A stretch of DNA of 8,614 bases from Pseudomonadota bacterium (GCA_021817875.1 JAKAFQ010000149.1:1-8614); one strand, 5' to 3'. Shown: positions 1 through 7,149, counted from the first letter of the stretch. Made by a program: numbers and translations. Notes: generated by a model from the sequence alone, not told the origin.

Positions 1-892
1 CGGCGTGCAGTGCTTCGCGGACTATCCCCTGACGGAGCTGCTCAGCTACATCGACTGGATGCCGTTTTTCAACGCATGGGAGTTTGCCGGCAAGTTTCCC
101 GACCTCCTCACCGACCCGCTGGTGGGCGAGGCGGCGAGCAACCTGTACGCGGACGCGCGCCGCATGCTGGATCGGATCGTGGCCGAGCGCTGGCTGAAGG
201 CGCAGGCCGTCATCGGGCTGTTCCCCGCCCACTCGTCGGGGGACGACGTCGAGGTGTACGCCGACGAGAAGCGCAGCGCCCCGGTACTCACCCTGAGCTT
301 CCTGCGCCAGCAGAAGGACAAGCCCCAGGGTCAGCCGCACGAGTGCCTGGCCGACTACATCGCGCCCCGGTCGAGCGGGGTGCGCGACTACATCGGGGCG
401 TTCGCGGTGACCGCCGGTCTCGGTATCGAGGAGCACGTGGCACGCTTCGAGCGCGCTCACGATGATTACTCCGCGATCATCCTCAAGGCGCTCGCCGATC
501 GGCTTGCGGAGGCGGCCGCCGAGCATTTCCACGAGCGGGTGCGGCGTGAGCTGTGGGGCTACTCGGACGGGGAGGAGTTGACCGGCGAGCAGCTGCTCCG
601 CGAAGCCTACCGCGGTGTCCGTCCGGCGCCGGGCTATCCGGCCTGCCCGGATCACACCGAGAAGGCGAAGCTCTGGCAATTGCTCGACGTCGATCGGCGC
701 ACCGGCATCCGCCTGACCGACAGCTATGCGATGTATCCCACCGCCGCGGTGAGCGGCTGGTACTTTGCGCATCCGGAGTCGCATTATTTCGCGGTAGGCC
801 GGATCGCCCGCGACCAGGTGGAGGATTACGCGCGGCGCAAGGGGATGACGGTTGCGGAGGCGCAGAAATGGCTGGCGCCGAATCTGGCCTAG
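1..892 (+). CDS. metH: Methionine synthase, cobalamin-dependent, C-terminal part (5' end outside window)
   Basis: MetH transfers the methyl group of 5-methyltetrahydrofolate through cobalamin to homocysteine, the last step of methionine synthesis in the cytoplasm. The frame is open from the left edge (first full codon at base 2), and about 296 residues of a protein that is usually about 1,230 long are present. What is seen is the AdoMet-binding reactivation domain: YIDWMPFFNAWEFAGK near the start, GLFPAHSSGDDVEVY, DYIGAFAVTAGLG, the AdoMet-site motif RPAPGYPACPDHTEK from about base 620, and the ending VEDYARRKGMTVAEAQKWLAPNL. These match the E. coli C-terminus almost motif for motif. The homocysteine, folate and cobalamin domains must lie upstream of the window. 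The stop (890-892) converges on the next gene with 13 bp between the stops. The family is certain; the N-terminal extent cannot be seen. Confidence 0.97.
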   Translation, partial: GVQCFADYPLTELLSYIDWMPFFNAWEFAGKFPDLLTDPLVGEAASNLYADARRMLDRIVAERWLKAQAVIGLFPAHSSGDDVEVYADEKRSAPVLTLSFLRQQKDKPQGQPHECLADYIAPRSSGVRDYIGAFAVTAGLGIEEHVARFERAHDDYSAIILKALADRLAEAAAEHFHERVRRELWGYSDGEELTGEQLLREAYRGVRPAPGYPACPDHTEKAKLWQLLDVDRRTGIRLTDSYAMYPTAAVSGWYFAHPESHYFAVGRIARDQVEDYARRKGMTVAEAQKWLAPNLA

Positions 893-905
893 CCGTGTGC
901 GCCGG

Positions 906-1706
906 TCAGGCCGGGCGCGGCCGGTTCGCCTTGCGGATCTCGAGGTCGGCGAACACCGTGAGCGTGATGGCGGTGTAGAACGTCAGGCCGACGGCTCCGA
1001 CGGCCAGCACCGCGGTGGTGGTCACGGCCCGCTCGAGCGCCATGGCGCTGCCCGCGTCGGGCAGCACCATTGCGGCCGCGATGGCGACGAGCAGGTAGAA
1101 CACGGTGATGATCGACAGGCCGACAGCGTACATGGCGGCGGCCCGCCACCAGTTGCCGCGAATGAGATCCAGGCTGTACACGAGGCTCTGCAGGACGCCC
1201 TTGTGAGCGAGTATCCGCGCGGGCAGGGAAAACGACAGCGCCACGAACAGGTACGCCGCCGGCACCAGCATCACCGCGATGCCGACCGTCCGGTAGGGCT
1301 CCGCCAGGGCGAGCAGCGGCAGGATGAGCACCGCCACCGCGGCCCCGGTGAGCAGCGAAATGGCGGCGATCGCCGGGGCATTCCTCAGCACATCGAGCAG
1401 ATCCGCGTGACTGGCTGGCCGTCCCGCGGCGACCAGGGACTGACGGAGCAGCGTCGCCATCCAAAGAATGACGGCGAGCAAGGCGCCCGCACTGTACAGT
1501 GTGACCCAGACCGGGTCGTTGACGTCGAGCGCAGTGGGCAGATGTCCGCGCGCCAGCTCGTAGAAGGTGGCGAGCTGACCGGCGAGAATCGCCAGCGTCG
1601 CATAGGGCAGGCATTTCAGCAGCGAGACCCGGAAGATCTGGACGCTGGTTTCGAGCAGTTCCGCCAGGGTGCGGGGCCGTGTGGGGGGGTATAGGCTCAT
1701 GGGCAT
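906..1706 (-). CDS. Uncharacterised polytopic membrane protein
   Basis: I do not recognise a named family for this 266-residue protein. It is very hydrophobic, with about six probable membrane segments near residues 28-50, 66-88, 111-133, 140-161, 188-214 and 228-255. A short polar N-terminus is followed by LAELLETSVQIFRVSLLKCLP. The segment SLDLIRGNWWRA just before a membrane span, and the ending FADLEIRKANRP, look like a loose class of bacterial inner-membrane proteins in which an LxxGNWWR motif precedes the last spans. That resemblance is from memory and gives no function. The start is ATG at 1706 or, two codons later, ATG at 1700. Neither has a Shine-Dalgarno site. A -10-like TAAGAT lies 6 bp before the first ATG. 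The gene is divergent from prmC (20 bp between starts) and convergent with metH. Coding is supported by the long hydrophobic frame and tight fit between neighbours. Confidence 0.82.
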   Translation of the reverse strand: MPMSLYPPTRPRTLAELLETSVQIFRVSLLKCLPYATLAILAGQLATFYELARGHLPTALDVNDPVWVTLYSAGALLAVILWMATLLRQSLVAAGRPASHADLLDVLRNAPAIAAISLLTGAAVAVLILPLLALAEPYRTVGIAVMLVPAAYLFVALSFSLPARILAHKGVLQSLVYSLDLIRGNWWRAAAMYAVGLSIITVFYLLVAIAAAMVLPDAGSAMALERAVTTTAVLAVGAVGLTFYTAITLTVFADLEIRKANRPRPA

Positions 1707-1712
1707 CCGCCA

Positions 1713-1718
1713 ATCTTA
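1713..1718 (-). promoter_or_regulatory. -10-like box for the membrane-protein gene
   Basis: Read on the minus strand this is TAAGAT, four of six matches to TATAAT. Six bases separate it from the ATG at 1706, which would put transcription start at or next to the start codon and give a leaderless mRNA. No convincing -35 is visible 16-18 bp upstream. On the plus strand TATAGG at 1690-1695 is a comparable weak candidate for prmC. Both are pattern matches only. Confidence 0.25.
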
Positions 1719-1726
1719 GCCGTGCG

Positions 1727-2605
1727 ATGAGGCCTGCCGCCATCGAACATGCCGCCGCTGACGTGGCGAGCCTGCTGAGCGACGCGGCAGGCCGGTTGTG
1801 CCGCGGGCTTGCGCAGCAGCCGGAGGGCACACCGCAGCTCGATGCGGCGCTGCTGCTGGCGCACGCGCTCGGGGTGTCCCGGACGCGGTTGCGCTCGCAC
1901 CCCGAGGACACCGCCCCTGCGGCGGCTATCGCGCGGTTCGAGCGGCTCATCGAGCGTCGCGCCGCCGGCGAGCCTGTCGCCTATCTGCTCGGGTACAAGG
2001 AATTCTGGACGCTGCGGCTCACTGTGAGTCCCGCGGTTTTGGTGCCGCGACCGGAAACGGAACTCCTGGTGGAACGGGCGCTGCAGCTGCATCCGCGGGA
2101 CTCGGCGCAGGTGGCCGACCTCGGCACCGGTTCGGGGGCGATCGCCCTCGCGCTGGCGAGCGAGCGGCCGCAGTGGCAGGTGACGGCAACGGATGTCTCG
2201 GCGGACGCGCTGGCGATCGCGCGGGCCAATGCGGTGACGCTCGGGCTCGGGCGGGTGCGGTTCGTCGAGGGGAGCTGGTTCAGTGGCCTGCGGGGCCGCA
2301 CTTTCGATCTGGTGGCGAGCAACCCGCCCTATGTGGCCGGGGACGACCCGCTGCTGGTCGGCCTCTCGCATGAGCCTCGCCTCGCCCTCACGCCCGGGGC
2401 TGACGCACTTGCATGCCTCCGTGAGATCATCCGCGCTGCCCCGGGACATCTGGTGCGGGGCGGGTGGCTGCTGCTCGAGCACGGCGCGACCCAGGCGTCC
2501 GCTGTGGCAAGCGAGCTTGCCGCGCGCGGCTTTGTTACAGTCCGCTCGCACCGCGATCTGGCGGGGCATGAGCGCATGACGGAGGGACAATGGCCCAAGG
2601 TATGA
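1727..2605 (+). CDS. prmC: Peptide chain release factor N5-glutamine methyltransferase
   Basis: PrmC (HemK) uses S-adenosylmethionine to methylate the glutamine of the GGQ motif in release factors RF1 and RF2, which raises termination efficiency. From ATG 1727 the protein has 292 residues, close to the usual 275-290. An N-terminal helical release-factor-binding region is followed by [14 protein letters not shown] and [15 protein letters not shown], both typical of the family. The Rossmann-fold SAM motif DLGTGSG is at residues 131-137, and the catalytic NPPY motif is at 199-202. The frame continues upstream to a GTG at 1679, but that would run into the divergent gene and add residues unlike the family, so 1727 is preferred. 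No clear Shine-Dalgarno site is seen. The 3' end overlaps ppiB by 16 bp, so the two are probably co-transcribed. Its substrate RF1 is encoded further along on the opposite strand. Confidence 0.96.
   Translation: MRPAAIEHAAADVASLLSDAAGRLCRGLAQQPEGTPQLDAALLLAHALGVSRTRLRSHPEDTAPAAAIARFERLIERRAAGEPVAYLLGYKEFWTLRLTVSPAVLVPRPETELLVERALQLHPRDSAQVADLGTGSGAIALALASERPQWQVTATDVSADALAIARANAVTLGLGRVRFVEGSWFSGLRGRTFDLVASNPPYVAGDDPLLVGLSHEPRLALTPGADALACLREIIRAAPGHLVRGGWLLLEHGATQASAVASELAARGFVTVRSHRDLAGHERMTEGQWPKV
2581..2586 (+). promoter_or_regulatory. Ribosome binding site of ppiB
   Basis: GGAGGG lies inside the last codons of prmC, three bases before ATG 2590. It decides between two in-frame starts: ATG 2590 has this site, whereas ATG 2602 (which overlaps the prmC stop as ATGA) has only AAGG one base away. 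Spacing to 2590 is short but usable. Confidence 0.6.
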
Positions 2606-3111
2606 CCGAGAATTTTCTGATCCGGTTCGAGACCTCTCACGGCGGTTTCACGGTGGAGCTTTTCCCCGGGGAAGCGCCCGTGACGGTGGAGAATTTCCTC
2701 GGCTACGTGGACGAGGGTTTCTTCGACGGCACGATTTTCCATCGCATCGTGCCGGGCTTCGTGATTCAGGGCGGGGGGCTCGACAAGGAGTTCCGCAGCA
2801 GGGAGACACGTGCCCCGATCCAGAACGAGGCCAAGAACGGTCTGAAAAATACCCGCGGGACGCTGTCCATGGCTCGCACCAGCGTGGTCGACAGCGCCAC
2901 CTCGCAGTTTTTCGTCAATCTTGCCGACAACGCGTTCCTCGATCACAGCGCGCGCGACTTCGGTTACGCCGTGTTCGGCCGCGTGACGGACGGGATGGAG
3001 GTGATCGACAGGATCGCCGGCGTCTCGACCGGCCGGCGCAAGGGGTATCAGGATGCGCCGATGGAGGACGTGCTGATCGTGTCGGCGCGGCGGGTCGAAG
3101 CGGCCGCTTGA
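2590..3111 (+). CDS. ppiB: Peptidyl-prolyl cis-trans isomerase, cyclophilin type, cytoplasmic
   Basis: Cyclophilins catalyse cis-trans isomerisation of peptide bonds before proline during folding. The 173-residue protein is a single cyclophilin domain without a signal peptide, so it should be cytoplasmic like E. coli PpiB rather than periplasmic PpiA. Key sequence: [21 protein letters not shown], then [11 protein letters not shown]. The catalytic arginine is R52, with F57 and Q60 in the same pocket (human CypA R55, F60 and Q63). SQFFVN is at 105-110 and [16 protein letters not shown] near 125-140. The position of CypA W121 holds Phe (NAFLDHS), as in E. coli PpiB, a change linked to weak cyclosporin binding. 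Start ATG 2590 is chosen for its GGAGGG site; ATG 2602 is the alternative and would remove four residues. It overlaps prmC by 16 bp, suggesting translational coupling. Confidence 0.96.
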   Translation: MAQGMTENFLIRFETSHGGFTVELFPGEAPVTVENFLGYVDEGFFDGTIFHRIVPGFVIQGGGLDKEFRSRETRAPIQNEAKNGLKNTRGTLSMARTSVVDSATSQFFVNLADNAFLDHSARDFGYAVFGRVTDGMEVIDRIAGVSTGRRKGYQDAPMEDVLIVSARRVEAAA

Positions 3112-3140
3112 GCGATCCGCAGATCTGATCGGCCCCGGCC

Positions 3141-3860
3141 ATGGCGAACCGGGGCCAGGCGGGGTGGCTGCGCCGGGCGCTGCTCGCGGCGGTGCTCGCG
3201 TGGATCGTGGTGACGGTCGTACCGGTGCTGCTGCTGCGGTGGATCCGGCCCTTCACCAGCGCCTTCATGCTCGAGGCGCGCTGGCAGGCGTTGCGTGCGG
3301 GGGATTCGGCCTACCGCAGCGACTATCGGTGGGTCGGCTACCGGCAGATCTCCCCCTGGGCCGGCATCGCCGCGGTCGCCTCCGAGGACCAGACCTTTCC
3401 GTTCAACCACGGTTTCGATTTTCACGCCATCGGCGAGGCGATCCGCGCCGCCGAACGCGGCGGCAGGCTCCGGGGAGCCAGCACCATCACGCAGCAGGTG
3501 GCCAAGAATCTGTTCCTGTGGGACGGACGCAGCTTCGTGAGAAAGGGGATCGAGGCCTATCTGACGGTGCTGATCGATGGGTTGTGGCCGAAGCGGCGCA
3601 TCCTCACCGTGTATCTCAATATTGCGCAGTTCGGCAGGGGCATTTACGGGGTGCAGGCGGCCTCGGAGCGGTTCTTCCACGAGCCGGCCTCGCGCCTGAG
3701 CGCCGGGCAGGCCGCGCTGCTCGCGGCGGTGCTGCCCGACCCCGTGCACTGGCATGTGGCACGACCGTCGCGCTTCGTACGGTGGCGGCAGCAGTGGCTG
3801 CTGCACCAGATGGCGGACCTTGGCGGTCCGGGGTACCTGCGCAGCCGCTCGCCGCCGTGA
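3141..3860 (+). CDS. mtgA: Monofunctional biosynthetic peptidoglycan transglycosylase
   Basis: MtgA polymerises lipid II into glycan strands at the outer face of the inner membrane (glycosyltransferase family 51, without a transpeptidase domain). The 239-residue length is normal. One membrane anchor spans about residues 13-33 after a basic N-terminus (RR at 11-12). GT51 motifs follow in order: [15 protein letters not shown] with the catalytic glutamate E82, [15 protein letters not shown] at 112-126, [13 protein letters not shown] at 134-146, and [24 protein letters not shown] from 151. The protein ends soon after the [12 protein letters not shown] segment, so no penicillin-binding domain is present. 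It starts 29 bp after ppiB with no evident Shine-Dalgarno site, and the ATG at 3141 is the only start that keeps the full anchor. It ends tail to tail with prfA, with 39 bp between the stops. Confidence 0.96.
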   Translation: MANRGQAGWLRRALLAAVLAWIVVTVVPVLLLRWIRPFTSAFMLEARWQALRAGDSAYRSDYRWVGYRQISPWAGIAAVASEDQTFPFNHGFDFHAIGEAIRAAERGGRLRGASTITQQVAKNLFLWDGRSFVRKGIEAYLTVLIDGLWPKRRILTVYLNIAQFGRGIYGVQAASERFFHEPASRLSAGQAALLAAVLPDPVHWHVARPSRFVRWRQQWLLHQMADLGGPGYLRSRSPP

Positions 3861-3899
3861 GTGCCGCTCTTGCGGATCCGCGCCGCGCCCCGCGGCCGT

Positions 3900-5000
3900 T
3901 CACGGCTGGCGCGGCTCTGCCTCGGCCATTTCGGCGAGCAGCTCCGCCTGGTGCTCGTGGGCGAGCGCATCGAGCAGTTCGTCGAGGTCGCCGTTCATGA
4001 TCTGCTGCAGCTTGTACAGTGTCAGGTTGATGCGGTGGTCGGTGACCCGGCCTTGCGGGAAGTTGTAGGTCCGGATGCGCTCGGAGCGATCGCCGCTGCC
4101 CACCTGCAGGCGGCGCGCGCGGGCCTGCTCGCTCTGCTGCTTTTCCTGCTCGGCGGCGAGGAGCCGCGCGCGCAGCAGCGACATGGCGCGCGAGCGGTTC
4201 TTGTGCTGCGAGCGCTCGTCCTGACACTCCACCACGATGCCGCTCGGCAGATGCGTGATGCGAACCGCGGAATCGGTCTTGTTGACATGCTGGCCGCCGG
4301 CACCCGAGGAGCGATAGGTGTCGATGCGCAGGTCAGCCGGGTTGATCTCGACATCCCCGATCTCATCGAGCTCCGGCAGGATGGCGACGGTGCAGGCCGA
4401 GGTATGGATGCGTCCCTGGGCCTCGGTCGCCGGGACACGCTGCACGCGGTGCGTGCCGGACTCGAACTTCAGGCGTGAAAACGCCCCGCGGCCCGCGATC
4501 CGACTGATGATCTCCTTGTAGCCGCCGTGCTCGCCGGGGCTCTCGCTCAGCACCTCCACGGCGAGGCCCTTGGACTCGGCGTAGCGGGCGTACATGCGAA
4601 ACAGGTCGCCGGCAAACAGGGCGGCTTCGTCTCCGCCCGTGCCCGCGCGGATTTCCATGAAAATGTTCTTCTCGTCCCGCGGGTCCTGCGGCAGCAGCAG
4701 CGCCTGCAGTCCCTTCTCCGCCGTTTCCAGCGCCGCCTGCAGGCGGGTCTGCTCCTCGGCGCCGAGCGCGCGCATGCCGGGCTCGGGGTCGGACAGCAGC
4801 TCGTGCGCGGCCGCGAGATCGCCCTCGAGGCTGCGGTAATCGCGCAACTGATCGGCGAGCGGCTGCAGCCGCGCGTACTCGACAGAAAGGGCGCGGAATT
4901 GGGTCGAGCCGCCATCGAGATCGGGCGAGGCCAACAGGCGGCCGACTTCCTCGAATCGATCAGAGAGCTTCTCGAGTCGTTGGCGGATGGAGTCCTTCAT
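3900..5000 (-). CDS. prfA: Peptide chain release factor 1 (RF1)
   Basis: RF1 recognises UAA and UAG stop codons in the ribosomal A site and triggers hydrolysis of peptidyl-tRNA. From ATG 5000 the protein has 366 residues (E. coli 360) and begins [20 protein letters not shown]. The coiled N-terminal domain is followed by [20 protein letters not shown] at about 113-132. The stop-codon-reading tripeptide P-A-T is at 190-192, which identifies RF1 rather than RF2. The catalytic GGQ is at 235-237 within [17 protein letters not shown], and Q237 is the expected PrmC methylation site. The frame is open 35 codons further upstream, but those residues do not look like RF1 and would overlap lolB, so ATG 5000 is preferred. 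The usual upstream partner hemA is absent: lolB follows directly on the other strand. No clear Shine-Dalgarno site is visible. Confidence 0.97.
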   Translation of the reverse strand: MKDSIRQRLEKLSDRFEEVGRLLASPDLDGGSTQFRALSVEYARLQPLADQLRDYRSLEGDLAAAHELLSDPEPGMRALGAEEQTRLQAALETAEKGLQALLLPQDPRDEKNIFMEIRAGTGGDEAALFAGDLFRMYARYAESKGLAVEVLSESPGEHGGYKEIISRIAGRGAFSRLKFESGTHRVQRVPATEAQGRIHTSACTVAILPELDEIGDVEINPADLRIDTYRSSGAGGQHVNKTDSAVRITHLPSGIVVECQDERSQHKNRSRAMSLLRARLLAAEQEKQQSEQARARRLQVGSGDRSERIRTYNFPQGRVTDHRINLTLYKLQQIMNGDLDELLDALAHEHQAELLAEMAEAEPRQP

Positions 5001-5082
5001 GGTGGCGGAACTGCTCAGGGCGCGGCATTCTCCGGGATCGTGGCCCATGCCACAAGGCGCCGTGCGGGATCGCGGCCGAGCC

Positions 5083-5111
5083 ACTATAGTGCCCGCCCAT
5101 GTCATTGCGAA
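5083..5111. promoter_or_regulatory. Probable divergent promoter for lolB and prfA with a palindromic -10
   Basis: ACTATAGT at 5083-5090 is its own reverse complement, so TATAGT (five of six matches to TATAAT) is present on both strands, offset by two bases. For prfA, TTCGCA read on the minus strand at 5111-5106 is a four-of-six -35 with exactly 17 bp to its -10, predicting a leader of about 75 nt. For lolB the plus-strand -10 (5085-5090) ends eight bases before the ATG, and no good -35 is seen at 5062-5067. This is a consensus match in an otherwise GC-rich gap and is not proof of activity. Confidence 0.5.
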
Positions 5112-5698
5112 TCTGTTCGGTGACCGCCGCGGCGCTCGCCGGTCTGGCGCTGGCGGGCTGTCAGAGTGTGCCGGTGCCGCCGGCGCCCTCGGTGGCCTGG
5201 AGCGTGCGTCGCTCCGAGCTACAGGCGCTCGCTCGGTTCCACCTGACCGGCCGGGTGGCGGTGGCGGTGGAGAAGCGGGGATTCAATGCGAATATCCGCT
5301 GGGCGCAGAGCGGGACGCGGGCACGGATGGTCTTGAGCGGCCCTCTCGGTGCGGACGCGGCGCAGGTGACCGCCAATGGGGCGAGCCTGAGCGTCGTCAC
5401 GCCGCATGGGCGGCATCTGGGCGATGCCGCGGCGCGTGAGGTTCTGGTGCGGCAGCTGGGGTTCGAGCCACCTCTGCAAAGCTTGCGCTACTGGGTCCTC
5501 GGGGTGCCGGATCCCGGCTCGCCCGCGTCGATCGTGCTCGACGCCGAGCAGCGGCCGGTTCGTCTGGATCAGGACGGCTGGTCGATCGATTACTCCGCGT
5601 ACATGTCCGTGGGTGCAGCGTGGCTGCCCAGACTGATGACCGTGCAGCGCGCCGGGGTGCGGCTGCGCATGGTGGTGGACGAGTGGCGGCTCCAGTGA
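5099..5698 (+). CDS. lolB: Outer-membrane lipoprotein insertion protein LolB
   Basis: LolB receives lipoproteins from the periplasmic carrier LolA and inserts them into the inner leaflet of the outer membrane. The 199-residue protein has a lipoprotein signal peptide: a short N-terminus with R4, a hydrophobic stretch, and the lipobox L18-A19-G20-C21. Mature position 2 is Gln rather than Asp, which predicts release to the outer membrane. The mature part shows [61 protein letters not shown] and a C-terminal MVVDEW, all typical of LolB. The start at 5099 is fixed by the signal peptide. No ribosome binding site precedes it, and a -10-like box ends eight bases upstream, so the transcript may be leaderless or nearly so. 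It begins the lolB-ispE-prs-rplY gene order. Confidence 0.93.
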   Translation: MSLRICSVTAAALAGLALAGCQSVPVPPAPSVAWSVRRSELQALARFHLTGRVAVAVEKRGFNANIRWAQSGTRARMVLSGPLGADAAQVTANGASLSVVTPHGRHLGDAAAREVLVRQLGFEPPLQSLRYWVLGVPDPGSPASIVLDAEQRPVRLDQDGWSIDYSAYMSVGAAWLPRLMTVQRAGVRLRMVVDEWRLQ

Positions 5699-5763
5699 GC
5701 GGCCCACCCGTGTGAGCCCCGTCGGCACGCGATGCGAGATATCCGAGAGCCCCCATCACGAGT

Positions 5764-6651
5764 ATGAGTGTTTCAGCAAACCCACAGGAGACGCTGTGGC
5801 CCGCGCCGGCCAAGCTGAATCTGTTCCTGCACGTCACCGGCCGGCGTCCCGATGGCTATCACGAGCTTCAGACCCTGTTCCAGCTCATCGACCTGTGCGA
5901 CACCCTCGCCATCGAGGTGCGCCAGGACGGCGTCATCGAGCGACGGGAGGGGCCTGGTGAGGTCGAGCCGGATTCGGATCTCACCGTGCGGGCCGCCCGG
6001 GCGCTGCAGCGCGCTACCGGCACCCGGTGGGGTGCGTCGATCCGTGTGATCAAGCGGATTCCCATCGGCGGAGGTCTCGGCGGCGGCAGCACTGATGCGG
6101 CCACGGCGCTGCTCGCGCTCAACCACCTGTGGGGCTGCGCGCTCTCCGTCGATGAGCTGGCGGGGCTGGGGCTGCCTCTCGGGGCGGATGTGCCTGTATT
6201 CATTAGGGGTTTTTCCGCCTGGGCAGAAGGGGTCGGCGAGTGGCTGCAGCCCGTGCAGCTGTCTGAGTCCTGGTACGTCCTGATCCGTCCGCAGGTTGGC
6301 ATCCCGACCCGGGAGGTGTTCCAGAGCGCTGAATTGACACGAAATTCCCCGCTCATCACAATACGCGCCTTTTTCGAGACCGGTGGCCGCAACGATTGCG
6401 AGCCGGTGGTGCGGGCCCGCTGGCCGGAGGTGGCCGAGGCGCTCGATTGGCTGGACGGACAACTGCGGGCGGACTCACGGCATGTTCCGGCGCGGCTGAC
6501 GGGAACCGGCTCCTGTATCTTCGCGCCACTGGAGAGTGCCGCCGAGGCCGAGCGTATCGCGGCGCGTGTGCCGAAGCCGTGGCGGAGTTTCGTGGCACGG
6601 GGTCTGAATGTCTCGCCGGTGCACGCGCTCCTGCAGAAATCAGTGCGATGA
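5764..6651 (+). CDS. ispE: 4-diphosphocytidyl-2-C-methyl-D-erythritol kinase
   Basis: IspE phosphorylates the 2-hydroxyl of CDP-methylerythritol with ATP, the fourth step of the MEP pathway to isoprenoids. The 295-residue protein is a GHMP kinase. The N-terminal PAPAKLNLFLHVTGRRPDGYHELQT contains K17 and H33, which correspond to E. coli K10 and H26. The glycine-rich ATP loop IPIGGGLGGGSTDAAT is at about 99-114. LGADVPVFIRGFSAWAEGVGE contains the catalytic aspartate D142. The C-terminus RGLNVSPVHALLQ is typical. ATG 5764 gives a normal N-terminus; no strong Shine-Dalgarno site is seen. The 65-bp gap from lolB shows no terminator, so the two are probably co-transcribed. After the stop (6649-6651) only 12 bp separate ispE from the repeat array. 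Confidence 0.96.
   Translation: MSVSANPQETLWPAPAKLNLFLHVTGRRPDGYHELQTLFQLIDLCDTLAIEVRQDGVIERREGPGEVEPDSDLTVRAARALQRATGTRWGASIRVIKRIPIGGGLGGGSTDAATALLALNHLWGCALSVDELAGLGLPLGADVPVFIRGFSAWAEGVGEWLQPVQLSESWYVLIRPQVGIPTREVFQSAELTRNSPLITIRAFFETGGRNDCEPVVRARWPEVAEALDWLDGQLRADSRHVPARLTGTGSCIFAPLESAAEAERIAARVPKPWRSFVARGLNVSPVHALLQKSVR
6334..6362 (+). promoter_or_regulatory. Possible internal promoter in ispE serving tRNA-Gln and prs
   Basis: A perfect -35 TTGACA (6334-6339) is followed after 17 bp by CACAAT (6357-6362), four of six matches to TATAAT, inside an unusually AT-rich patch of ispE. It is the best promoter-like sequence between the lolB start and tRNA-Gln, and I see none just ahead of the tRNA. 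A transcript from here would pass through the 163-bp repeats into the tRNA and prs. It may be coincidence, because the bases are also coding. Confidence 0.35.
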
Positions 6652-6694
6652 TGGTGCCGGTACGGTGTCGCCAAGGTGAGCGCGGGGTTTTCAG

Positions 6695-6717
6695 CGAGGA
6701 CACTTGAAGTGTCCTCG
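6695..6717 (+). repeat. Inverted repeat (hairpin) in each 163-bp unit
   Basis: The arms CGAGGACACT and AGTGTCCTCG flank a TGA loop and form a perfect 10-bp stem. Identical copies occur at 6858-6880 and 7021-7043. No T-run follows, so it does not look like an intrinsic terminator. A processing site, RNA stabiliser or protein-binding palindrome are all possible. Confidence 0.85.
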
Positions 6718-6731
6718 ATCCGCGCGAACGA

Positions 6732-6783
6732 CCGGAGCAGGGACGTCCGGGCCGTAGCGACCTGCGGAGCAGGGACTGCGCAG
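6732..6783 (+). repeat. Pair of hairpins sharing GGAGCAGGGAC in each unit
   Basis: CCGGA (6732-6736) pairs with TCCGG (6746-6750), and CTGCG (6762-6766) pairs with CGCAG (6779-6783). The 11-base sequence GGAGCAGGGAC occurs in both (6734-6744 and 6766-6776), 32 bp apart, so the two loops present GCAGGGAC. The pair recurs at 6895-6946 and 7058-7109. In unit 2 the change at 6926 breaks one pair of the second stem. Folding is inferred by eye. Confidence 0.55.
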
Positions 6784-7149
6784 CCGGGAGCCAGCGGTAA
6801 GGTGATTTCGGAGTGAAGAGTTTTGGGGTGTCGCCAAGGTGAGCGCGGGGTTTTCAGCGAGGACACTTGAAGTGTCCTCGATCCGCGCGAACGACCGGAG
6901 CAGGGACGTCCGGGCCGTAGCGACCCGCGGAGCAGGGACTGCGCAGCCGGGAGCCAGCGGTAAGGTGATTTCGGAGTGAAGAGTTTTGGGGTGTCGCCAA
7001 GGTGAGCGCGGGGTTTGCAGCGAGGACACTTGAAGTGTCCTCGATCCGCGCGAACGACCGGAGCAGGGACGTCCGGGCCGTAGCGACCTGCGGAGCAGGG
7101 ACTGCGCAGCCGGGAGCCAGCGGTAAGGTGATTTCGGAGTGAAGAGTTT

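Noticed and set aside
3861..3899. Bidirectional terminator between convergent mtgA and prfA
   Set aside because: The GCGGATCCGC palindrome (3872-3881) has no loop and no T-run on either side; it is not convincing as an intrinsic terminator.
5001..5105. A 35-residue N-terminal extension of RF1 from the next upstream start codon
   Set aside because: The added residues do not resemble RF1, would overlap lolB, and would cover the likely promoter; ATG 5000 gives the family-typical N-terminus.
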